DNA of 64,000 bases from a virus. The position numbers and the translations under genes are program-made. Numbering within the stretch: the first letter of the stretch is position 1; each line of letters opens with the position of its first letter. The notes under the pieces were generated by a model, which had not been told where the DNA came from, ran no database searches, and was given only the letters and a program-made list of their open reading frames with translations. This document shows, piece by piece, positions 1 to 9,356 of this stretch. The stretch is from positions 124,001 through 188,000 of the IMG/VR virus record IMGVR_UViG_3300028592_000004, one strand, 5' to 3'.

Positions 1-96
1 TGACACGCCTTCGATGGGAAGTCCCAGATCCAGGAGGTGCCGGTGAAGGTCCTGAAGGCGTCCACCCAGTTTTTCCAACTCAGCTGAGATGCTCAC
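1..96 (-). CDS. Hypothetical protein, 3' end outside window (partial)
   Basis: An open frame of 32 codons runs off the left edge. Its GTG start at 96 overlaps the TGA stop of the collagen-like fibre gene (GTGA), the same coupled stop-start seen elsewhere in this window. The visible residues begin [17 protein letters not shown] and look amphipathic and helical. A further tail or fibre-assembly protein is possible from position alone; nothing identifies it. Confidence 0.5.
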   Translation of the reverse strand, partial: MSISAELEKLGGRLQDLHRHLLDLGLPIEGVS

Positions 97-1967
97 ACCC
101 ACACCAGTCCTTTGACATCGTAGTAGTAGAAGGTCGAGTTATTCGTTCCGGTCGCAGACTCGCTGACGTAGTAGATTACATAACCCGTGCTGGGTGCGAG
201 TGGCAGCGCAAAGCCGTCTCCAACAGCGGCGGCAGCGCTATGGTCAATGACCAGGGCCGGCGTAGTCGACGTCGAGGTTCCGAGACCCAGACGAGCGCCC
301 TGAGTACCAGCACCGGACGGCAACATCGCGCCGACGAGCGACAACATTGGAGCTCGGGACGGGAAAGTGGATACCCACTCCAAAGTCGCTCCGCTGCCGT
401 TATTCCATCCGCGAATGGTCGTGGAGCTGTATGTGTGACTGTTCACATAGTCCGATCGAGCCAGCAACTTCGGCACAGGATTCAGCGCGTTCGACACGAA
501 CCGCTTTGTCACAGAGTCTTCGGTCGTGGTCGTGCTGGTCGTACGAATCGTACCGAGCAGGATGGCTTGATTCGCACTAACGACGTTTCCGCTGATCACG
601 CCGGTGATCTGGGACGCGTTGGTCTGTATACCGTGGAGCCATTCGATTGAAATGGCCCGGTCGGTATCGTTGGTCCACGCAACGTAGTCCAGGGTGAAGC
701 TACCGCTGTTCACGTAGCCGTAGACGTCGTAGTTCTTGCCGCTCGTCAGGCCGGTCAGCGTTCGGCCGATCTGCGAAAAGACGTATGGCACCCACATGGT
801 GCCGTTCCAGATGGTGACAAGGTTGCCGTTGTAGGGCGTGAAGAAGACGCTCGATGAGCCGGTGACGTCGCTCGTTGTGACGGGCACGCCGGTGGTCAGC
901 GTCAGCCGTCCGGACATCGGAACGTTGGCCGCGTATCCCGCCACGGTCGAGTTGTTGGCGAACAGCCAGCCGGTGAGATTCGTCGTTGTCGATGACGTCA
1001 CCTGGTTCGGACCAACGGCGCCCTGAGCACCCTGGTTTCCCTGGGTGCCTTGCGGACCTTGAGTTCCTTGCGGACCGGCAGCGCCTTGGGCTCCCTGGTT
1101 TCCCTGGGGACCCTGTGCTCCGGCTGCTCCCTGGTTGCCTTGCGGACCTTGTGCTCCAGCCGCACCCTGATTCCCCTGGGGACCCTGCGCCCCAGCGGCA
1201 CCCTGATTGCCCTGATTGCCTTGGGTGCCCTGATTCCCCTGCGGTCCCTGCGGGCCAGCGGGTCCCTGGGGACCGGTCGCACCTACGGCCCCGGGTTCAC
1301 CCTGTGGGCCAATATCGCCCTGGGGTCCGACATCACCCTGCGGGCCGGTGTTGCCGGTCGCACCGGTAGCACCTTGCGGTCCCTGCGGGCCGGCAGGTCC
1401 CTGTGGACCAACCATCGACACAACGACGGCGTCGTTCCAGTTGTAGTCGACCAGCTTGGGGCCGAACATTACGTTGAGGTCGGTCCGGATGTAGAAGTCG
1501 CCGGTCTTGCCGTACAACGCGTCGGGATCGCCTACGCCACTGAGAACCGTGTTGCCGTCAGCGCCGGCTGCCCCGTTGGATCCTGCAGCCCCCTGGGGTC
1601 CGGTCGCACCCTGCGGACCCTGAGCGCCCGTTCCGCCGGCCGCGCCGGCAGCTCCCTGAGGTCCCTGCGGACCCGTGGCCCCTTGCGGACCCGTGTCCCC
1701 ATCATCCCCGTCGTTGCCGGCCGGACCTTCCGGACCTTGTGCACCAGTGGCGCCCTGAGGACCCGCCCCGCCAGTAGCACCGGCGGCACCCTGGGCGCCT
1801 TGGGCTCCCTGCGCTCCCTGTGGCCCGGAGAGGCCTTCTGCGATCTTGGCTTCGATCGTGACCACCAGGTCACGCATCGACTGCGCCTTGATCCACTTTC
1901 GGGTGCCATCCTTGAAGATCCCGTCCGGACCCAGGAAGTCATCCCATTCGCGAATTGTGTCAGGCAT
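93..1967 (-). CDS. Collagen-like tail fibre protein
   Basis: A 624-aa protein. A short N-terminal region (about 1-47) probably attaches to the baseplate or a neighbouring fibre. Two Gly-X-Y collagen-like blocks follow, at about 48-135 and 188-336, rich in GPQG, GAAG and GNQG triplets and separated by a non-repetitive segment of about 50 residues. The C-terminal 280 residues are Ser/Thr/Gly/Asn-rich and beta-like, as expected of a trimeric receptor-binding head. Collagen-like blocks are common in phage fibres and form rigid trimeric rods. The ATG at 1967 has AGAGG/AAGG upstream. It is the last complete gene of the tail cluster, downstream of the baseplate genes, which fits a host-recognition role; this is inferred from composition and position. 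Confidence 0.8.
   Translation of the reverse strand: MPDTIREWDDFLGPDGIFKDGTRKWIKAQSMRDLVVTIEAKIAEGLSGPQGAQGAQGAQGAAGATGGAGPQGATGAQGPEGPAGNDGDDGDTGPQGATGPQGPQGAAGAAGGTGAQGPQGATGPQGAAGSNGAAGADGNTVLSGVGDPDALYGKTGDFYIRTDLNVMFGPKLVDYNWNDAVVVSMVGPQGPAGPQGPQGATGATGNTGPQGDVGPQGDIGPQGEPGAVGATGPQGPAGPQGPQGNQGTQGNQGNQGAAGAQGPQGNQGAAGAQGPQGNQGAAGAQGPQGNQGAQGAAGPQGTQGPQGTQGNQGAQGAVGPNQVTSSTTTNLTGWLFANNSTVAGYAANVPMSGRLTLTTGVPVTTSDVTGSSSVFFTPYNGNLVTIWNGTMWVPYVFSQIGRTLTGLTSGKNYDVYGYVNSGSFTLDYVAWTNDTDRAISIEWLHGIQTNASQITGVISGNVVSANQAILLGTIRTTSTTTTEDSVTKRFVSNALNPVPKLLARSDYVNSHTYSSTTIRGWNNGSGATLEWVSTFPSRAPMLSLVGAMLPSGAGTQGARLGLGTSTSTTPALVIDHSAAAAVGDGFALPLAPSTGYVIYYVSESATGTNNSTFYYYDVKGLVWV
1015..1410 (-). repeat. 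Collagen-type Gly-X-Y coding repeat, block 2
   Basis: Degenerate 9-base units encode GPQG/GNQG/GAAG triplets over about 130 codons. The units vary at third positions, so selection is probably on the protein, although recombination between units could change fibre length. Confidence 0.85.
1563..1830 (-). repeat. Collagen-type Gly-X-Y coding repeat, block 1
   Basis: About 88 codons of Gly-X-Y triplets, including a short acidic stretch ([10 protein letters not shown]), lie directly after the N-terminal domain of the fibre protein. Confidence 0.85.
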
Positions 1968-1976
1968 CCTTGCCTC

Positions 1977-2924
1977 TCAACAGGAAACGCACCCCCGATC
2001 CCCGAGCGTGCTTGCCAAGATTGTATTCTCGAACTGAGAAACACGCCCACTTAGAGTGTTGACCAGGGTTTGTAGCGAGCGAGCCTGTTCGCCCAGCCTG
2101 TTGACGTCTTCAGTGATCTGTTCCAGGGTTGGACAGCCGCAGCACGGTTCCGCACAGCGATCTGTCAGTTTGAGCCCGTTCGTTGCAGGCTCCAGGTTGA
2201 GGCAGCCGACGCCGACGAGAGTGAACTCTCCTTCTGGTGTCGGCGGCACGTCATTGATGGTTCGAATCGGCGGTGCCTCGGCGTCGCTGTCGTCGCAGAT
2301 GCACTCGTTGTTGAGTCCCTCACCTTCGATTGCGTCCCACCGAATCCGGGTGGGCTGGTTCGTGACGACGATCGGCGTCAGTCGTGTGTTGTTGCCGGCG
2401 GCGAACTCCAAGTCCCCGTAGTACCGCGGCGATGTTTCGCTTCCATTCACCACGCGGAACGAGGAGATGCTCCGGATCATCGGCCGGATGCAGTCCTGGT
2501 CGAGGCAGGCTCCCTCAAAGGTGAACAGGTACTGCCCGGCCGGCAGCGCGTCGATCTCGTTCGTTTTCCCGATCGCGATCTTGCCGATCGTGTCTTCGAA
2601 GTCGCCGGTCCCGATAAGGGAGTAGCTGGCGTTCTCGGTGTGCGTGGAGCGTGGTACGGTGACCGAGGCAACAACCGGATTCGTCGCCCCGTCGTAGTAG
2701 GAGACCGTGATCCCATATCCGGTCCCGAAGAGCACGATCGAGCTGATGAAGAACTGATCTGGCTCGACGGCCAGTCCGGCGTGAACAGGCAGGTACAACG
2801 CCACGAGGAACGTGTTCGGGATCATGAAGTCCCCGGACGTGTCCAGACGCGTTGCGTGGCTGGCAATGGGATAGGGCCGGAGTCCATTGACGTCCGGCCA
2901 GCCAGCTCCCCAGTATCGGGCCAT
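1977..2924 (-). CDS. Probable tail fibre or baseplate-attached protein with Cys-rich coiled-coil end
   Basis: A 315-aa protein of unknown family. Residues 1-200 look like beta-sandwich or fibre-shaft sequence (MARYWGAGWPDVNGLRPYP at the start). The C-terminal third carries a CICDD motif and a dense cysteine cluster (CAEPCCGC). A predicted coiled coil follows (LEQITEDVNRLGEQARSL), and the protein ends GCVSC. Such a Cys cluster beside a coiled coil could crosslink or bind metal in a trimer. The ATG has AAGGAGA seven bases upstream. It sits between two fibre-like genes, so an appendage role is the best guess. Confidence 0.6.
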   Translation of the reverse strand: MARYWGAGWPDVNGLRPYPIASHATRLDTSGDFMIPNTFLVALYLPVHAGLAVEPDQFFISSIVLFGTGYGITVSYYDGATNPVVASVTVPRSTHTENASYSLIGTGDFEDTIGKIAIGKTNEIDALPAGQYLFTFEGACLDQDCIRPMIRSISSFRVVNGSETSPRYYGDLEFAAGNNTRLTPIVVTNQPTRIRWDAIEGEGLNNECICDDSDAEAPPIRTINDVPPTPEGEFTLVGVGCLNLEPATNGLKLTDRCAEPCCGCPTLEQITEDVNRLGEQARSLQTLVNTLSGRVSQFENTILASTLGDRGCVSC

Positions 2925-2933
2925 GATGTCTCC

Positions 2934-4706
2934 TTACGAGCCCGAGATGATCAGGCGTCCGCGGATGATGCCGATCTCGCCCGCAAACGCGTCCAGCGAA
3001 GACCGCTCCACGGTGATGTAGACGGCATCGCCAGCCGCGACGGCGAAAGCCGCACTGTCTACGTCGAAGTAGGAATCGGCCGTGACGGCGATCTCGGTAT
3101 CGATCGTCATGGACGTGTCCGCGGTGGGCAGGGCGGTGGCCGTCGTTTCCCGAGGTAGCCGGCGATAGGCCGCAGCCAGCTCCGGGAACGTCCCTGCCGA
3201 CTTGGAAAGGCACGTCAGTCGCAGGATCGCCGTGGGCGTGTTGGGCAGCCCCGCACTCGGCACCGAGAACTGCATGCGGATGGCGGAGTCTCGCCCTGCG
3301 CGGAAGCCGATGAACGGAATGTCGTCGTCCGACCGTTCGACAGCGTCGCCCAACCGGGTGATCTGCGGATGCAGGTCCCGTGCGAAGGCGTCAAGATCGG
3401 CGTTGATCGTGACCGTCCCCTGATGCCCGCCGTTATTCGCGATCGGGTTCGTGGAGGAAAGGGTGATGTTGGCGCCGGCAACCAGCTTCTCAACGACCAA
3501 TCCGCGGCTGAACGTAACGCCGTCCAGGGACTTGAACACGGTAGCCCCGGACACGAGCGTGTTTGAGACCAGGAACTCCAGGTCCAGGTCGATGACCAGG
3601 GCACCCGTATCGGCCTCTTCACCGTCGCAGTTCAGGATCCGTAGCGGCGAGCCATCTGCCGCCTTCAGGCTCGTCACGACACTCCGACTCGTGGCGAAGG
3701 TCATGGTCGTGTAGACCAGGACCAACTTCATCTTCTCCGTTCGCGGGCATTCGATCGAGCCCAGGCTGCTCTCGGAGAGGCTTTCTCCACTGATGAAATC
3801 GGTCGGCCACGGTACATCCCCGTAGCAGTCGCTCATCCACCAGATTCCGTTCCGGTCCATAACGACCAGACCGTCGAGACCCTGGGGAACGAGCGTGCCG
3901 CCAACGCGGTCCGCGCCCTTGTCCCAGAAAAGGGCGGCACTTTCGACAGGGATCGGAGGCCAGATCCGGCTGAGCGCAGGGTGTGCGGCGAGGTTGTAGC
4001 CGAAGGCGGCTCCCGCCGGGGCGAGCCCGTTGAAGGAGTCGTCGCTGGCCGGCAGCCAGCCGGGGACCGCTTCGTCCGCGTTCGTGATTTCGTGCCGCTG
4101 CCCTTCGGCCGGCGGGGCGTGGTCGCCCGCGGGCTCCGCGACCAGCTCCACACGAAAGTGGATGTGGTCCTCCATGAAGTCCTTCAGCGTTGGAAGGACC
4201 GAGACCTGTCCGTTGCCCAGGTTGTAGGCGACAGGAACGGAAACCGCGGGTCGCTGCGGCGTCAGTTTCCCGGGCGTCTGCGTGGAGAGGTAGAGCCGGC
4301 CGGCAGTGTCCGGGTCATCGACCGTTGCTGAGAGATCGATGGCGCTGAGACCCAGCGCGACGATGTCCGCCAGCTGCGAATTGTGCTTTTTCCGGACGAT
4401 GCCGATCACGTCAGCGCTGGGGCTGATCACGAAGGCTCCGGTCTCTTCGTCCAGAACCGCCTGAGCCAACGCCAACTCGAACTGCTGCGTCTCGCTGTTG
4501 TAGTAGACCGCGGAGCCGATCAGTACGTCGGACTTGACCGTCTTCTCGTACAGAATGACGTTCTCGCCAAGCTCCGCAGCATCTTGCCGGTACCGCAAAT
4601 AGGCAGACCGGGACTCGTTATCCCGGTCCGGTCGACTGACAACGCTGGCATTGACCGCCTCGCCGTCCCGGACGTGGCGGACATTGCCCGGCCATGTGTT
4701 TGCCAT
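2934..4706 (-). CDS. Probable tail fibre or baseplate appendage protein
   Basis: A 590-aa protein with no recognised catalytic motif. It starts MANTWPGNVRHVRDGEAV and has a centre rich in beta-strand-like, Gly/Pro/Thr segments, including a HIHFRVELV stretch. The ATG at 4706 is chosen because GAGG lies eight bases upstream; a GTG three codons earlier is also open. Neighbours on both sides are appendage-like. I infer a structural role only. Confidence 0.55.
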   Translation of the reverse strand: MANTWPGNVRHVRDGEAVNASVVSRPDRDNESRSAYLRYRQDAAELGENVILYEKTVKSDVLIGSAVYYNSETQQFELALAQAVLDEETGAFVISPSADVIGIVRKKHNSQLADIVALGLSAIDLSATVDDPDTAGRLYLSTQTPGKLTPQRPAVSVPVAYNLGNGQVSVLPTLKDFMEDHIHFRVELVAEPAGDHAPPAEGQRHEITNADEAVPGWLPASDDSFNGLAPAGAAFGYNLAAHPALSRIWPPIPVESAALFWDKGADRVGGTLVPQGLDGLVVMDRNGIWWMSDCYGDVPWPTDFISGESLSESSLGSIECPRTEKMKLVLVYTTMTFATSRSVVTSLKAADGSPLRILNCDGEEADTGALVIDLDLEFLVSNTLVSGATVFKSLDGVTFSRGLVVEKLVAGANITLSSTNPIANNGGHQGTVTINADLDAFARDLHPQITRLGDAVERSDDDIPFIGFRAGRDSAIRMQFSVPSAGLPNTPTAILRLTCLSKSAGTFPELAAAYRRLPRETTATALPTADTSMTIDTEIAVTADSYFDVDSAAFAVAAGDAVYITVERSSLDAFAGEIGIIRGRLIISGS

Positions 4707-4722
4707 CCTTGGCACCTCAGAG

Positions 4723-5316
4723 TTAGAGTTCGCGAGCGAACTTCAGGCGATAGGTGATCGTGTGCTGGGCGTTCGGTTGCTTCAGGGCCTGATCCGCAAC
4801 CTCGAAGTAGCTGCGGGCGAAGATCAGGTCCTGGGTCTGATCGGCCCAGACCGGCGCCGCGACGATGGCAACCCCGCAGATCTTGCTGTTGACGGCGTCG
4901 GAGAACTCCTTGCCGTGAACGCCGGTCGTGCCGGACGTCGTCGCGTACAGCAGGGCACCATTCCCGTGGTCTGCCGGCATCTCGAAGCCGTCCACGACAA
5001 ACAGGGAGGGTTCGACGTCCAGGGCGATCCGCAGGAAGTCGCGGTTCGGGCTGCCGGAGAGGTTGGCGAAGTACTCCAGGCCGCTCGTCTCGTCGAACTC
5101 CGGAACGGTAACTTCGTCCTCCGGAGCGTCGACGTTTTCGAATTCGATGTAGGCGGCATTGATGACGTAGTCGGTGTCACCAAGGCCCAGCACGCGGGCC
5201 GCGATGGCACCCCACGTGTCGAGCCAGATGTTCTTGCCGCTGAACAGGTAATCCCGTCGACCGGTGAGGTCGCATCGCCGGAAGACGTCGTAATCGCCCT
5301 GGCCGATCCGCTTCAT
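4723..5316 (-). CDS. Hypothetical tail or baseplate protein
   Basis: A 197-aa protein beginning MKRIGQGDYDVFRRCDL, mixed alpha/beta with no recognised domain. The ATG at 5316 is preferred over a GTG at 5346 because GAGG stands six bases upstream, inside a hairpin loop (5318-5335). It follows a putative baseplate gene and precedes appendage genes, so it may join fibre to baseplate. Confidence 0.55.
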   Translation of the reverse strand: MKRIGQGDYDVFRRCDLTGRRDYLFSGKNIWLDTWGAIAARVLGLGDTDYVINAAYIEFENVDAPEDEVTVPEFDETSGLEYFANLSGSPNRDFLRIALDVEPSLFVVDGFEMPADHGNGALLYATTSGTTGVHGKEFSDAVNSKICGVAIVAAPVWADQTQDLIFARSYFEVADQALKQPNAQHTITYRLKFAREL

Positions 5317-5317
5317 T

Positions 5318-5335
5318 TCAATCCTCGGGTATTGA
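5318..5335 (-). promoter_or_regulatory. Shine-Dalgarno in hairpin loop
   Basis: On the minus strand, TCAAT-ACCCGAGG-ATTGA forms a 5-bp stem. The 8-base loop carries GAGG, and the ATG follows one base after the stem. Confidence 0.55.
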
Positions 5336-5336
5336 C

Positions 5337-6818
5337 CTACTGACACTCGATTCCGACCGTCCGGATGCCCACGATGTCGTCCGCAGCGAGAGCGGGAGCG
5401 GAATCCGCCAACGGCTCTTGTGCCGGCCCGATATCGAGCTCGTCGTTGTCAGCAATCGTAGCAGAGTCGCTGAGTTCGGGCATCTCGATGATCACGAGCA
5501 GGTAGTTGTGCGGTGGAACGATCCGTCGCAACGATTTCGTCCATTGCAGTCCCACCCCGGCGCCGAGGCTGCCACAGCGAACCTTCAGCAGCAGCGCGTT
5601 GTTGGTCAAGACGTTCTGGACCAGGAACTCCAGTGGATTGACCGTTGCCGGCAGCGTCAGGGCACTGGGCGGAGTCGTGGGTTCTTCCCGTGTATCGAGG
5701 AGGCCGGCCAGGGTGTAGCCGTAAGCGTCTTCCTTGGATTCCAGATGTCGCCAGAAGCGGTCCACATCCAGCGGGTGACCTCCCAGGTGGAACCTGACCC
5801 GCACGGTCTCCTCGGAGTCGTCGATGAGCAGCGGCACGTTCCGGTTGAAGAACAGCAGCGAGTCGTTGTAGCCGCCCGGTAGCAGATTCCTGTCCAGGCT
5901 GATGCAGGTGACGTCCGGAACGGCCTTTCGGTTCAGCTCGAACAGCTGGACCGTGTCAACCAGGAAGCTCCCCGCCGGCAGGACATCCCCGACCGAAACG
6001 GCGGGTGTCGCGTTTTTGGGGAGCCTGTAGGCATGTGCGGTTGTCGCGATCACGAGGTGATCCGTCATCACTTTGACGACTTCCACCGTCTCTTCCGGTT
6101 CCCGGGTGACCGGGACGCCCGTGATGGCGCTAACCGTCTCCCGCAGGGTCTGGCTGGAGGAGCCGCCGGTCAGGGAGTCCATCAGACCGTTCACGAGGCC
6201 CTTGTAGGCGTCGCTGGAGGGGGCCTGGACGCCCAAGACGTAGCCGTAGTGGCTGTAGAGCGTCTGGACGTCTTCCTGGGCCGCGTAAGCCCACAGGACG
6301 ATCTGCCAGTCGGTCTGCTCGCCGGCCTCGTTGTAGATCGGCAGCCGCGGGATCCGGTCGTCGTCGAAGGGGTCTGTACGGAAGGTCAGCAGGGACCCGT
6401 CGTAGGTGTAGTCCAGCCCGGAGGTCCAGAGGACGGTCGGATTGACCTGCTGGGTCGTCAGGAACGGAAGCGCGGCCCACCGTCCGACGCTGAACGTCAG
6501 TGGGTTGCCCGTGGTTGCTCCCAGGAGCCCGGGAGCGTTCCCTAGCTCTCCGGCCGCACCAAGGAGGTAGGGCACAGCTCCAGCGTCGCTCTGACGTAGC
6601 CGGATCGGAGTCCAGTTCTGACGCCGCAAGACCGGGCAGGTGAGCCGGCTCTGGGTGTCGAACATCTCCTTCGAAGCCTGGGCCGTCTGCAGGTAGGCTT
6701 CTGCGACAGCGGTGGCGTAGGCCAACACCTCGCCCCGACCTTGGAAGGTATGGGACCAGAAGCTGCCGATCAGGCCCGGGAGGATCTCCGGAGTCTGCAG
6801 TTGATTCTCGGGATACAC
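5337..6818 (-). CDS. Putative baseplate/tail protein
   Basis: A 493-aa protein that begins with GTG at 6818 (GGAG six bases upstream). It lies two bases from the end of the baseplate J-like gene, as baseplate wedge partners of J often do. The start MYPENQLQTPEILPGLIGSF and the following alpha-helical region resemble tail-end proteins that pack against J, but no specific family motif is visible. The C-terminus overlaps no other gene once the downstream start at 5316 is used. Confidence 0.55.
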   Translation of the reverse strand: MYPENQLQTPEILPGLIGSFWSHTFQGRGEVLAYATAVAEAYLQTAQASKEMFDTQSRLTCPVLRRQNWTPIRLRQSDAGAVPYLLGAAGELGNAPGLLGATTGNPLTFSVGRWAALPFLTTQQVNPTVLWTSGLDYTYDGSLLTFRTDPFDDDRIPRLPIYNEAGEQTDWQIVLWAYAAQEDVQTLYSHYGYVLGVQAPSSDAYKGLVNGLMDSLTGGSSSQTLRETVSAITGVPVTREPEETVEVVKVMTDHLVIATTAHAYRLPKNATPAVSVGDVLPAGSFLVDTVQLFELNRKAVPDVTCISLDRNLLPGGYNDSLLFFNRNVPLLIDDSEETVRVRFHLGGHPLDVDRFWRHLESKEDAYGYTLAGLLDTREEPTTPPSALTLPATVNPLEFLVQNVLTNNALLLKVRCGSLGAGVGLQWTKSLRRIVPPHNYLLVIIEMPELSDSATIADNDELDIGPAQEPLADSAPALAADDIVGIRTVGIECQ

Positions 6819-6819
6819 G

Positions 6820-8469
6820 TCAGTCTCCGATCAGGGCGACGTTCTTGACCGTGATGGCGATGTCCTGCGGATCGAGGAGGATCGCCGTCGTGCGGCCGGT
6901 GATGTACTCCGCAGGAAGATCCGGAATCCACATCTGGTCCCGGTTGCGGGTGAAGACCGTCCGCCCGATCGGCGAAAGGATCCGACCGAACATGTCCATG
7001 TTCGAAATCGCCATTTCGCCGGACAGGAACGGGGCCGCGGTGCTGACGATCGTTGATGCGTGCAGCACATTGACGAAGCCCAGGTTGTTCACCTTGTCGG
7101 CGATGGCGTTAGCGATCGCCGCGGTGTCCGGGGTCTCCTGAGTCGTCGACTTGCTGATGTCGAACTGGACGGTCAGCAGGCAAGGGATAGCGGCCTTCAC
7201 CAGTACGTCTCCGGCCGGTCCGCGGACTGCGCGGCCGCTGATGTACTCCTGCAGTTCCGCCACCAGCGGCATGTGCCGAACGATGACGATGTACTCGGCT
7301 GTGCTGCTGTTCACCGTCAGACTGTCGGTGTTGGTCACCGTGTCCGTGAACCGGACGACCGCGGTCTGGAAGGGGCTGAACGCCGCCTCGTAGTCCTGCT
7401 CGATGTCCGGCTGCCATCCTGATCCCAGCGCGAAGCCCCGCGTAACGCTGTCAGCGTCGAAGCGGTTGGTCTCGCTCACGTCGCTCTGCTGGGTGATCTG
7501 GACGACCTCATAGAAGCCAGGCGCATCGTCGACGTCGATCTCGAACTGCCAGACACCGCCGACTGCCTTCTTCTCGATGAGGGTGGCCATCTTCGTGATG
7601 GCCGTCAGTCGGGCAATGTTCTGCGAACGCATGTAGATGTCGCAGCGTCCGCCCAGCGAGGACGGCCAGATCGTGTGCCGGTCGCGATTCATCTCCGGGT
7701 CGCCCATGCCGATGATGGAGATCCCCTTGATGTCGGCGAACTCTTCCTGGGCGCGAATCATCGCCGACGTTGTGGTCCGGTTGGACCAGGCTTTGACGGC
7801 TGCTCCCTCGTTCAGGCGGGTCAGCAGGTCTGCGTTCGTTTCGGCATCGACGCCGTTGACGAAGTCCGACTCTGCGTACGCAGTGACGAAGTTCGGGATG
7901 TTGATCGCCGGAACGAGCGTGGCAGCCCGCCGCAGCATTCCCTCTTCTCCGACCGTCTGGGCCGTGATCGGGACACTGAAGGCGTACCGGCCGTTCCCGA
8001 GATCCGTCAGCGCCCGGTCAGTCGGAAGCGTGATCGCCGCCTCGGTCGTTCGGATGGCGTGGACAGCCTGGGTGGCGAACGAAATCCCGTTCGCGTTGAA
8101 GATCGCTCCGTTGGGGATCGTCAACGGCAGGAGCTTGCTGACGACGACGGTGACGTTTCCCGTGGCCTGCGAGCCGGTGTTCCGCGCAACACGGTAGTTG
8201 CTGAGGATCGCGTCGACCGTGTCTTCGTCCGCCAGGGACGGGTCTTCCGAGATCTTCAGCAAGCTGCCGGAGTCGGTGTATCGGCGGATATTCGTGTTGG
8301 CGACACCCTCATTGAGGATGCCGGCCATCAGGAGCACCGCGTCTCCGATGAAACCGCCGCGGGTGTGGATCTGCGGATACAGGTCCCCCAGCATCTGCGC
8401 CAGGAGATCCCGCGTGGCGAGGACGTCGTCGGTTGGAAGGGAGTTCAGATCCGAGACAGCAGTCGGCAT
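6820..8469 (-). CDS. Baseplate J-like protein (gpJ/gp6 family)
   Basis: A 549-aa protein. Early helices (LLAQMLGDLYPQIHTRGG) are followed by a beta region of the form TIPNGAIFNANGISFATQ. The distinctive middle segment reads NADLLTRLNEGAAVKAW then EFADIKGISIIGMGDPEMNR. This is the layout of baseplate J-like wedge proteins, in which an acidic N-terminal region precedes the '(E)TD..LR.R....' segment. The product would form the inner baseplate wedge ring that triggers sheath contraction. The W-like gene lies just upstream and a further baseplate gene just downstream, as in P2 and related phages. The ATG at 8469 lacks a strong Shine-Dalgarno. Confidence 0.75.
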   Translation of the reverse strand: MPTAVSDLNSLPTDDVLATRDLLAQMLGDLYPQIHTRGGFIGDAVLLMAGILNEGVANTNIRRYTDSGSLLKISEDPSLADEDTVDAILSNYRVARNTGSQATGNVTVVVSKLLPLTIPNGAIFNANGISFATQAVHAIRTTEAAITLPTDRALTDLGNGRYAFSVPITAQTVGEEGMLRRAATLVPAINIPNFVTAYAESDFVNGVDAETNADLLTRLNEGAAVKAWSNRTTTSAMIRAQEEFADIKGISIIGMGDPEMNRDRHTIWPSSLGGRCDIYMRSQNIARLTAITKMATLIEKKAVGGVWQFEIDVDDAPGFYEVVQITQQSDVSETNRFDADSVTRGFALGSGWQPDIEQDYEAAFSPFQTAVVRFTDTVTNTDSLTVNSSTAEYIVIVRHMPLVAELQEYISGRAVRGPAGDVLVKAAIPCLLTVQFDISKSTTQETPDTAAIANAIADKVNNLGFVNVLHASTIVSTAAPFLSGEMAISNMDMFGRILSPIGRTVFTRNRDQMWIPDLPAEYITGRTTAILLDPQDIAITVKNVALIGD

Positions 8470-8472
8470 GGA

Positions 8473-8919
8473 TCACACCAGGGTCTGAATCGTCGGCTGC
8501 AGCTGGTAGCTGGACCCGGCGAGGGAAGTGACGTGGAAGAAAAGCTGAACGTATCCAGGCAGGATAGCGACCCGGTCGAGAACGATCTCGTCGAGGCGTT
8601 CGTCCAACTCGTCAGTATCAAGCTCGCGACCCTGCAACGTCTGCGTAGTCCGAGCGGCGGCGAAGCCGAAGGCCTGGAAGACATCCAGATCACTCTGGAC
8701 CTCTCCGCGGGCAAAAGCCCCGATCAGGTTCGTCCCACCCTCGACGTACGGCGAGGAGGCCTGCTCATTCAACAGGTCCGTCAGGACCAGCTGTGCGAGC
8801 TTCTGGATCCCTGTGCAGCCGAGCCCGCCGTCACCGGGCAAAGCAAGCGCCTGCACAGTCGGCTTCATCACGCCGGGTACGAGATCGCGCTGGAAGATGA
8901 GTAGATCGTAGGTTCTCAC
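8473..8919 (-). CDS. Putative baseplate wedge protein, W/gp25-like
   Basis: A 148-aa protein with a small alpha/beta layout. The segment KLAQLVLTDLLNEQASSPYVEGG resembles the 'LlT..GERpy.PefG' region of gp25/W proteins, but the match is loose. It lies immediately upstream of the J-like gene, the usual W-J order. The GTG start at 8919 overlaps the preceding stop (GTGA). Family assignment is moderate; the baseplate role is mainly from order. Confidence 0.5.
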   Translation of the reverse strand: MRTYDLLIFQRDLVPGVMKPTVQALALPGDGGLGCTGIQKLAQLVLTDLLNEQASSPYVEGGTNLIGAFARGEVQSDLDVFQAFGFAAARTTQTLQGRELDTDELDERLDEIVLDRVAILPGYVQLFFHVTSLAGSSYQLQPTIQTLV

Positions 8920-9356
8920 GAGGACCCCGCCTGAATTGTGTCTTCGACGTACTTGAGGACGCCGCCTTCAAAGATCCCCTTCGCATTGGCGTGCCCACGA
9001 CGGGCTGAGGCCGCGTGAGCCAGGGCTCGGACCGGCGTCAGCCGGCTGGCGCGAAAGGCACGCTCGGCGTGGGCCACGTAGCCGTTCTGCTCGGCCAAGG
9101 CGATCTCGTCACCAACCGTTCCCGGAGAGGCATCATCCGCGATGACCTCTTCGTAGTTGGCGCCAATCTCGGAGCGATCGAAGGGAGTCGTGATGCTGCC
9201 CAGGTCCAGCGGGTTGCCTTCCCACTCGCCCGGGTTCTGCCAGACCCGCTGCTCCTGATTGCGCAAGGCTCCCGAGATCTTGCCGGCCTGTTCAACCAGG
9301 TCGGTGATCAGGTTCGAGAAGACCTCGGAAACGCGTGCAACGCTCTTCGCTTTCAT
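8916..9356 (-). CDS. Hypothetical baseplate-region protein
   Basis: A 146-aa protein, helical at the start (SEVFSNLITDLVEQAGKIS), with no recognised motif. The ATG overlaps the stop of the sigma-like gene upstream (ATGA) and its own stop overlaps the W-like start. This tight coupling places it with the baseplate genes. Confidence 0.5.
   Translation of the reverse strand: MKAKSVARVSEVFSNLITDLVEQAGKISGALRNQEQRVWQNPGEWEGNPLDLGSITTPFDRSEIGANYEEVIADDASPGTVGDEIALAEQNGYVAHAERAFRASRLTPVRALAHAASARRGHANAKGIFEGGVLKYVEDTIQAGSS

Noticed and set aside
1015-1830. CRISPR-like or satellite repeat impression
   Set aside because: The repeats are in-frame Gly-X-Y codons with no spacers.
4696-4710. TGCCA/TGGCA stem around the ATG at 4706
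   Set aside because: It covers the start codon rather than presenting the GAGG, so it was not counted with the hairpin-loop leaders.
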